Source: Acidimicrobiales bacterium (GTDB lineage: Bacteria > Actinomycetota > Acidimicrobiia > Acidimicrobiales > UBA8592). From it: a DNA stretch of 38,294 nt. The translations under genes were made by a program, and so were the position numbers. Below the pieces are notes generated by a model. The model did no database searches, was not told the DNA's origin, and saw nothing but the letters and a program-made list of their open reading frames with translations. Location: positions 1 through 38,294 of the forward strand of contig JAKMEQ010000002.1 of the NCBI GenBank assembly GCA_022425805.1, in the 5' to 3' direction. Each line of letters starts with the position of its first letter. Position 1 is the first letter of the stretch. Of the stretch, positions 33,401 to 38,294 are shown piece after piece.

Positions 33401-33895
33401 GCTGTCTTTAGCGCAGCGTTCGCAGACGTAGCATCGAATTTCGAACTTTTATTTACTTCACTATTCCCAGGTGGGGTTGGGAGCCTTAAATTAACCGAAC
33501 CGAATAACCTCTTAGAAACAGGGATCGAGATAGAAGCAAAACCGTCTGGAAAGAATGTAAAAAAGCTTTCGCTCCTTTCCGGGGGTGAACGATCCCTTAC
33601 ATCGTTGGCTTTCCTATTTGCGATTTTCCGCAGCCGCCCATCACCGTTCTATGTTATGGATGAGGTTGAAGCTGCTTTGGACGATGTGAACCTTCAACGT
33701 TTCCTGCGTCTTTTACGCGAATTCCGTGAAGAAGCTCAGCTGATCGTTGTTAGCCACCAGAAGAGGACCATGGAGGCCGCTGATTGCATCTACGGGGTGA
33801 CTATGCAACCAGGCGGGTCATCGCGGGTTCTGAGTGAGAAACCGGTCCAGGAGCCCCCTCTGATTGAAGCCCATCGGGAAATGTCTATCCAATAA
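30407..33895 (+). CDS. smc: Chromosome partition protein SMC
   Basis: A 1162-residue SMC. The N-terminal ATPase half has Walker A GPNGSGKS (31-38). Two long coiled coils (about 165-500 and 650-1010) flank a hinge (about 505-650) with GVYGAFLELIEI and a glycine-containing TGTAATGS segment. The C-terminal half has the signature LLSGGERSL (near 1056) and Walker B YVMDEVEAALDD (near 1083). It works with ScpA and ScpB, not encoded here, to organise and segregate the chromosome. The start is GTG. The gene is about 60 bp downstream of the Fpg-like gene. Confidence 0.97.
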   Translation: MFLKSMTLKGFKSFAESTVLDFEPGVAVVVGPNGSGKSNVVDAIAWVLGAQAPGAVRSQKMDDVIFAGTAKRPALGRAEVSLTIDNSSRMLPMDFEEVTIKRTLFRDGESEYAMNGISCRLLDIQDLLSDTGVGRHQHVIVSQGQIDAVLNAKPEERRSIIEEAAGILKYRRRREKSQRRLKSTEENLIRLQDLVREVRRQLKPLERQAEAARMHGSLAKELSTLQIHLAGKEIAALREAIRAIQGGRQDLTEKEKNLRSQLTTLDADIETAEDQLSSTGIGDASDQLAQAEGLRERARGLKALLTERISGLKRELDMQVDGGVIETLEAESARLREELQNTNKKISLLQPSTIEIANAEQELKQERLEFQQRYLRELSPHGVEAAESRGQLAAIDTSIETLRVNSAQLRKKIHELRESEETNNAHVVQLNAQMSSLSHRVAELQRERGTLLESKSLSETAEKEIENTLVEAKLESKAWVSRADALSLAFNAARKSSGVEEIVDQEGVYGAFLELIEIDEGWEAAFEAAVGHVVASVVVQDTKSAKRALETLRAGKLSGGVLAIEAIAKPYGATGILRSHVHSSIPVVEGLLDALIGKVGVVTDWNSGVEMAVENPNSIYVTRDGDRFAQDGWRIGATGTAATGSALEEALARSEEAITAVKQLEMTYADRKKIWKEAKKAFQNCENRLLETSRDYEEIRDAYSRNQSDLRALHVEIEGLQLQEVSINETLEDQLRTQAEIIVGLPELEKYESDALERTKIAEEAGLKLDRKTAALGERRTEVEIQFAAYQERKLYVENRLTDLNQRLEGYAEQRFQATDRRVHIEKRLRLAEVLRKIVEKKSEALENQLKDLRAVRQAQSEAAHSAVGKLDILRKSRAQAETDLTHLREELHRSELQEAESSLKLEAAVDGLRRDHDCEPGVAVETECPRLDGVTAKSRVRELERELKIMGPVNPLALEEFEALHSRSEFLSDQLEDVKASRRELNKVIRSVDQEIIAVFSAAFADVASNFELLFTSLFPGGVGSLKLTEPNNLLETGIEIEAKPSGKNVKKLSLLSGGERSLTSLAFLFAIFRSRPSPFYVMDEVEAALDDVNLQRFLRLLREFREEAQLIVVSHQKRTMEAADCIYGVTMQPGGSSRVLSEKPVQEPPLIEAHREMSIQ

Positions 33896-34021
33896 TCCCT
33901 AGAATATCTTGACAAGAATCTGAGAAAACCGTCGAACGGCTTGTTACCTAGCGGTCCGACCGCATGTAGAATGTGTGAGTACCAATCCAGTGAACAATGC
34001 CACACTTAGTTTTCTATCAGA

Positions 34022-34045
34022 TCCTTAAATCCTTAAATCCTTAAA
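34022..34045 (+). repeat. 8-bp tandem repeat (3 copies) in the htrA leader
   Basis: The unit tccttaaa is repeated three times without interruption, ending 3 bp before AGGA, the ribosome-binding site of the htrA-like gene. The unit is not a multiple of three and lies outside the coding region, so copy-number change would alter leader length. Confidence 0.85.
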
Positions 34046-34054
34046 TAGGAAAAA

Positions 34055-35494
34055 ATGTACGATTCAAACGATTCAAACGATTCAAACGATTCAAACGATT
34101 CAAACGATTCAATTCTGGACCCTCCAACGCAATTCGGTGAGGGTGGCATTGAAGAAGCGAAAGCTTATACAGAAGATGACGGACAGGTTCCTATCGAGAA
34201 CGATGGAGCGATGGTGCCCGATGGATTCAGGACCGTATTTGAATCTGATACTAGCGCTCTGACGGAGAACCTTCGAGCGAGATTTCAGAATGAGGAAGTA
34301 GTTGATGAAGTAACGGAAAAAGCCGAGTTAGTGGCCTTCAATGGATTGAAATCGCGCAGACTGAGAAAGTGGCTATCTAGGTCATTAGTGATGATTTTCG
34401 TGACAGTAGCGTTACTTATTGGAGGGGTCTTCATAGGAATTTATGGCTGGGAAGAATCCAATGATCTCGTTATTGATCAGCCAGTGAGTAGCGCCCCAGA
34501 GACAGATGTTGCGGCAGTCGAAGAAGAAGTCGATTCAGGGTCAGAGATTACTCCTACAGAAGTTATCCCCGCGCCATCCGAAACTTTCGAAGTGGTGGAA
34601 CCAGTTTCCGTTGTTGCTGAAAAAGTGGCTCCATCCGTTGTCCGGATTGATACCACTACTGGAACTGGAAGCGGCATCATTCTTGACGAAACAGGTCGCG
34701 TGGTTACTAACGCGCATGTTGTCGGTAGCGAAGAGGTGGTGGATATTCGTCTTGCCGATGGAACTCGAGCCGAAGGAATTGTGCTTGGGTCAGATTCGAA
34801 TGTTGATATAGCAATTGTCCAGATTAATAACTTGGGATCGACTGCGTTGTCATTCCGAGCAGCTGATTTTGCTTCCTCGGATACAGTTGAAGTTGGGCAA
34901 TTGGCTGTTGCGATCGGAAGCCCCTTTGGGCTTGAGCAGAGTGTGACTGCTGGAATTGTTTCTGCCGTGAATCGTGCTGTGCGGAATACAAATTTTGCTA
35001 ATGGAAGTCCCACAGTGGTCGAAATGTTTCAAACAGATGCGCCTATCAACCCGGGTAATTCTGGTGGGGCCTTAGCTGATCGGCAGGGAAAGGTCATCGG
35101 AATGAATACCTCAATACGAACCGATGGGGTAGTTGCAGGCAACATTGGAGTTGGTTTTGCGATCCCAAGCGACACGATTCTTTTAGTCGCAGATCGTATT
35201 GTCAGCGGAGAGTCTCTAGAAGTTGGTTTTCTGGGAATAAGTGGACAAAATCCAACGTTGGGTCGACCCGGAGCGCTCGTGATTGAAGTAATCGAAGGAG
35301 GTCCAGCTTGGTTAGGTGGCCTCGTGTCAGGAGACTTAGTCGTGGCGGTCGATGGAGCTCCAATCCTTGGCATGTCGGCACTTGCAGCAAAAATAAGAAT
35401 TATTTCTCCTGGAACTTCAGTTGAGATTGAAGTTATTAGAAATGGGGCTCCCGTCTTCCTTGCCGTAATACTGGGGATTTTAGGACGCAATTGA
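34055..35494 (+). CDS. htrA: Membrane-anchored HtrA/DegP-type serine protease (S1C) with PDZ domain
   Basis: A 479-residue protein. An unusual N-terminal (NDS)n repeat (residues 4-19) starts a ~105-residue acidic cytosolic region. One membrane helix (about 108-133) and a Glu/Pro/Val-rich linker follow, then a trypsin-like protease domain with triad His221 (TNAHVVG), Asp251 (NVDIAIV) and Ser336 (NPGNSGGAL). A single C-terminal PDZ domain (about 390-475) contains FLGISGQ and GDLVVAVDG. The topology puts the protease outside the membrane, as in actinobacterial HtrA/PepD proteins that handle misfolded envelope proteins. The ATG has AGGA at 5-6 nt spacing. It sits between smc and ftsY, which are usually adjacent or close, and could act on Sec-exported proteins. 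Confidence 0.93.
   Translation: MYDSNDSNDSNDSNDSNDSILDPPTQFGEGGIEEAKAYTEDDGQVPIENDGAMVPDGFRTVFESDTSALTENLRARFQNEEVVDEVTEKAELVAFNGLKSRRLRKWLSRSLVMIFVTVALLIGGVFIGIYGWEESNDLVIDQPVSSAPETDVAAVEEEVDSGSEITPTEVIPAPSETFEVVEPVSVVAEKVAPSVVRIDTTTGTGSGIILDETGRVVTNAHVVGSEEVVDIRLADGTRAEGIVLGSDSNVDIAIVQINNLGSTALSFRAADFASSDTVEVGQLAVAIGSPFGLEQSVTAGIVSAVNRAVRNTNFANGSPTVVEMFQTDAPINPGNSGGALADRQGKVIGMNTSIRTDGVVAGNIGVGFAIPSDTILLVADRIVSGESLEVGFLGISGQNPTLGRPGALVIEVIEGGPAWLGGLVSGDLVVAVDGAPILGMSALAAKIRIISPGTSVEIEVIRNGAPVFLAVILGILGRN
34061..34112 (+). repeat. 9-bp in-frame tandem repeat at the htrA N-terminus
   Basis: Five perfect copies of gattcaaac (34061-34069, 34070-34078, 34079-34087, 34088-34096, 34097-34105) and a partial sixth encode the DSN repeats immediately after the start codon. 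Slippage would change repeat number while keeping the frame. Confidence 0.95.
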
Positions 35495-35513
35495 ATATGA
35501 AATCCTTGTTTTA

Positions 35514-36413
35514 ATGGTTAATTTTTCTGCTCGGCTATCTAACACTCGAAAAAAATTCTCGTTCTTTGGGAATTCACCCACCAGTAAATCCATTGCCGAA
35601 TCAACTTGGAGCGAAATCGAAGAAACCCTTATCGGAGCCGATGTTGGTGTAAATGCTTCTTTGGAGATAGTAGGAGATCTTAAAAAAGAGACAGACCGAC
35701 TTGGAGTCAGTTCGATTAGCGAACTTACCGAACTTCTCAAAAAGCAATTAAAAGTTAGGCTTGGGGGATTAGATGTATCACTCTCGGATGATGGTGACCC
35801 AGCTGTGTGGTTGTTTGTCGGTCCAAATGGAGTAGGAAAGACAACCAGTATAGGGAAAATCGCAAGTAAAAAAATCGCGGAAGGTCACTCCGTTGTTCTT
35901 GCTGCTGGAGATACTTTTCGCGCAGCAGCTTCTGAACAATTGGCGATGTGGGCAGACCGTGCAGGTGCACATATCGTAACAGGAGCTGATGGTGCAGATC
36001 CAAGTTCCATTATCTTTGATGCGACGGAATACGCTAAGGCACGCCAAGTATCGCTAGTTCTCGCTGACACCGCTGGGCGTTTACACACAAAGAAAAATTT
36101 GATGGAAGAGCTCTCAAAAATCCAACGAGTAGCGGGGAAGGGGCCAGGAACAGTTAAAGAAATACTTCTCGTAATGGATTCAACGACTGGCCAGAATGGG
36201 TTGGTTCAAGCAGCACAATTCGCTGAAGTTGTCGACATCACAGGAATCGTTCTTACAAAACTTGATGGTTCTGCGCGTGGAGGCATAATTTTCGCCATCC
36301 AAACTGAGCTAGGGATTCCTGTCAAGCTCGTTGGTTTAGGTGAAGGCCTTGAAGACCTAGCGCTTTTTGATGCTGGTACATTCGTTGATGCTTTATTTGA
36401 AACTAAGGCATAG
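35514..36413 (+). CDS. ftsY: Signal recognition particle receptor FtsY
   Basis: A 299-residue SRP-family GTPase consisting of the NG domain. GTPase motifs in order: GPNGVGKTT (G1), DTFRAAASEQL (I-box region), DTAGRLHT (G3) and TKLDGSARGG (G4). The acidic A domain of E. coli FtsY is absent, as in many Gram-positive bacteria; a short basic N-terminus could contact membrane. It receives Ffh-bound ribosomes at the membrane. No ribosome-binding site is clear before the ATG at 35514. ffh follows 76 bp downstream. Confidence 0.96.
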   Translation: MVNFSARLSNTRKKFSFFGNSPTSKSIAESTWSEIEETLIGADVGVNASLEIVGDLKKETDRLGVSSISELTELLKKQLKVRLGGLDVSLSDDGDPAVWLFVGPNGVGKTTSIGKIASKKIAEGHSVVLAAGDTFRAAASEQLAMWADRAGAHIVTGADGADPSSIIFDATEYAKARQVSLVLADTAGRLHTKKNLMEELSKIQRVAGKGPGTVKEILLVMDSTTGQNGLVQAAQFAEVVDITGIVLTKLDGSARGGIIFAIQTELGIPVKLVGLGEGLEDLALFDAGTFVDALFETKA

Positions 36414-36489
36414 AGTGAATGCTGTTTATTGGTTCAAGCGTCTTGTAGCCTCCGCGTTTACAAGAGCAACTAGCTAGGTTGAGGTAGAA

Positions 36490-37956
36490 GTGTTCGATAT
36501 CCTATCTGATCGTCTCACAGGAATCTTTGGACGACTTCGAAATAAAGGACGGCTCTCTGAAAGTGACGTAGATGAGGTTCTCGGAGAAGTCCGGATTGCA
36601 TTACTGGAAGCGGATGTGAATCTCAATGTTGTTAAAGAATTCCAGATAGCGGTGAAACAGCGTTGCCTTGATTCAGAAATTCATAAAATCTTAAACCCAG
36701 CCCAGCATGTAATTAAATGTGTGAACGATGAACTAATCGAAGTATTGGGTGGAGAGTCTGTGCAGTTCTCCTATGCCACCAAACCACCAACAGTGGTCTT
36801 GATGGCCGGACTTCAAGGCGTTGGAAAAACGACAAGCGCAGCGAAGCTAGCAAGATGGTTCAAATCACAGGGAAGAAACCCGCTGCTCGTCGGGGCAGAC
36901 CTTCAACGCCCAGCTGCGGTTCAACAATTAATGACGTTAGCTGAATCCATAGATGTTCCAGTATTTTCAAAGCCCGGGAACCCCGTTGAAACAGCAAAGG
37001 AAGGTCTCCAAGAAGCAGTGCGCCTCGGGAGAGATGTCGTAATTTGCGACACTGCTGGCCGGTTAAGTATTGACGAAGAAATGATGGATGAAATTCAACG
37101 AATTTCCGATGCTATTTTACCTCATTACACCTTTTTCGTAATCGATTCTATGGCCGGACAAGATGCTGTAAATGTCGCAGAAGCGTTTCATGCAAGGCTG
37201 GAACTGGACGCGATGATTCTTACAAAACTTGATGGGGATGCTAGAGGAGGAGCAGCGATATCCGCCAAATCTGTTGTGGGTAAGCCGATCGCTTTCGCTT
37301 CCACAGGCGAAAAGCTAGAAGATTTTGAACAATTTCATCCAGACCGATTGGCTAACAGAATTCTTGGAATGGGTGATGTCCTTACTCTTATAGAAAAAGC
37401 TGAAGAAGCTTTTGATAAAGAAGAAGCAGAAAAAACAGCCATGAAATTCATGGAAGGTCAGTTTACGCTTGAAGATTTTCTAGAACAGATGCAACAATTG
37501 AAGAAGATGGGTCCTCTGCAGAACCTTGTAGAGATGATGCCGAACTTGCCACAAGGAGTCGACAGTTCTGATGTTGATGATGGGCAATTAGATCGCCTTG
37601 AAGCGATTATCCAATCCATGACCCCTGATGAACGACAGAACCCAATGATCATTGATGGGTCTCGGAGAGGTAGGATCGCGAAAGGGTCAGGAGCAAACGC
37701 TCATGAAGTCAGTCAGCTGTTGAAGCAGTTTAAAGAAATAAAGAAAATGATGAAAGGTTCGAAAAAGCCTAAGAAAAAGAATCGTAATAAGAAGAAACAG
37801 GCTGGGAAAAGAAAAAAAGGAAGACCTTCGCCGAGGATTTCTGACATCGGAGACCTAGCGGAGGTGTCGAAAGAAATAGAAAACTTTCTTCCATCCCAGC
37901 AGTTGAAAGAATTTGATCTATCTGAGTTCGGTTCCCTGTCAGATTCAGATGAATAA
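36490..37956 (+). CDS. ffh: Signal recognition particle protein Ffh (SRP54)
   Basis: A 488-residue SRP54 protein. The N-terminal four-helix bundle and GTPase domain contain GLQGVGKTTSAAKLA, ADLQRPAAV, DTAGRLSIDEEMM and TKLDGDARGGAA. The C-terminal M domain starts near FTLEDFLEQMQQLKKMGPL and includes the RNA-binding IDGSRRGRIAKGSG segment. A lysine-rich KKPKKKNRNKKK stretch and an acidic end follow. It binds signal sequences and 4.5S RNA and docks to FtsY. The GTG start has GAGG at 5-nt spacing. rpsP follows, as in many bacteria. The 4.5S RNA gene is not in the window. Confidence 0.97.
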   Translation: MFDILSDRLTGIFGRLRNKGRLSESDVDEVLGEVRIALLEADVNLNVVKEFQIAVKQRCLDSEIHKILNPAQHVIKCVNDELIEVLGGESVQFSYATKPPTVVLMAGLQGVGKTTSAAKLARWFKSQGRNPLLVGADLQRPAAVQQLMTLAESIDVPVFSKPGNPVETAKEGLQEAVRLGRDVVICDTAGRLSIDEEMMDEIQRISDAILPHYTFFVIDSMAGQDAVNVAEAFHARLELDAMILTKLDGDARGGAAISAKSVVGKPIAFASTGEKLEDFEQFHPDRLANRILGMGDVLTLIEKAEEAFDKEEAEKTAMKFMEGQFTLEDFLEQMQQLKKMGPLQNLVEMMPNLPQGVDSSDVDDGQLDRLEAIIQSMTPDERQNPMIIDGSRRGRIAKGSGANAHEVSQLLKQFKEIKKMMKGSKKPKKKNRNKKKQAGKRKKGRPSPRISDIGDLAEVSKEIENFLPSQQLKEFDLSEFGSLSDSDE

Positions 37957-38101
37957 AGAAACTCAGAATGTTTCAAGGAAATATCCTGAAGATCATTGAA
38001 CCTGTGTTTTTTTTCGGCACACTATGAACTGTACGAAAATTGATTTAAACATGCATCAATTGGGATAAGTCCAAATATGATGCTTTCCGAACCAAATTAA
38101 C

Positions 38102-38122
38102 GTTCCGGCAGTATTGCCGAAC
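38102..38122 (+). other. Hairpin in the rpsP leader
   Basis: gttccggca and tgccgaac pair around a gtat loop with one bulged base, 18 bp before the rpsP start. There is no T-run. It might be a leader structure for ribosomal-protein expression; evidence is only the inverted repeat. Confidence 0.35.
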
Positions 38123-38140
38123 AAAGAAAGAAGAGAGAAA

Positions 38141-38294
38141 GTGGCAGTTAAACTTCGCTTAGTGCGAACGGGAAAGAAGAAGCAACCGACCTATCGCCTT
38201 GTCGCCGCTGATAGTAGATCCCCCCGTGACGGGCGATTTATCGAGATTCTTGGAACTTATGAACCTAGGCACGATCCATCGCGTATTAAGATCG
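38141..38294 (+). CDS. rpsP: Ribosomal protein bS16, N-terminal part only
   Basis: The first 51 codons of bS16; the rest lies beyond the right edge. The start after GTG reads [20 protein letters not shown], followed by [20 protein letters not shown], both diagnostic. It is a structural protein of the 30S subunit. A purine-rich stretch without a GGAGG core precedes the GTG. It is 184 bp after ffh; KH-domain, rimM and trmD genes would be expected to the right. Confidence 0.95.
   Translation, partial: MAVKLRLVRTGKKKQPTYRLVAADSRSPRDGRFIEILGTYEPRHDPSRIKI

Noticed and set aside
33909-33914. TTGACA as a -35 element for the htrA-like gene
   Set aside because: No -10-like sequence occurs 16-18 bp downstream; a TAGAAT at 33967-33972 is too far away to pair with it.

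Overview
The window looks like chromosomal DNA of an actinobacterium with only moderate G+C (mid-40s percent by eye, not computed). It is most plausibly a marine Acidimicrobiia-type lineage. Evidence: a MurT-type Mur ligase, a UvrD2-type helicase ending in an HRDC domain, an MCR-type acyl-CoA racemase, an MhuD-like protein, and the order recG, rsmD, coaD, a SepIVA-position coiled-coil gene, DUF177, rpmF, plsX, acpP, rnc, an Fpg-family gene, smc, ftsY, ffh, rpsP. Lineage is an inference from gene content; no 16S rRNA is present. No rRNA, tRNA, CRISPR, insertion sequence or prophage was seen, and no gene-free stretch exceeds about 240 bp.

Left part (1-6844, all minus strand): ettA, then a 1354-residue secreted acidic protein made almost entirely of three classes of short repeats. 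It overlaps by 17 bp a pentapeptide-repeat lipoprotein, followed by the 5' end of murT. This cell-surface block is the least ordinary part of the window.

Middle part (6925-19983): mixed-strand metabolic and repair genes. These are a HAD hydrolase, exonuclease III, an APC-type permease with a large regulatory-looking tail, UvrD2, acyl-CoA racemase, an MhuD-like protein translationally coupled to a small four-helix membrane protein, galE, a sugar-lactone oxidase with a D-threonine-aldolase-like enzyme, and ATP-type PEP carboxykinase behind a degenerate cold-shock-domain protein.

Right part (20153-38294, plus strand except one tiny zinc-ribbon gene): a conserved housekeeping run. It covers fatty-acid activation (fakA), DNA repair and recombination (recG), rRNA methylation (rsmD), CoA synthesis (coaD), division (SepIVA-like), bL32, phospholipid and fatty-acid synthesis (plsX, acpP), RNase III, chromosome condensation (smc), a membrane HtrA protease, both SRP-pathway GTPases (ftsY, ffh) and the start of rpsP.

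The best candidates for undescribed biology are: (i) the three-class repeat surface protein and its coupled pentapeptide lipoprotein; (ii) an intact Fpg/MutM-family protein in the mutM position that lacks the N-terminal proline and most other catalytic and zinc residues; (iii) the HtrA gene with an 8-bp tandem repeat just before its ribosome-binding site and a 9-bp repeat at its N-terminus; (iv) the permease carrying an EIIA-like domain without the phosphorylatable histidine. Short tandem repeats recur in the exported proteins of this window and not in the cytosolic ones. All family assignments come from reading motifs; no database search was run.
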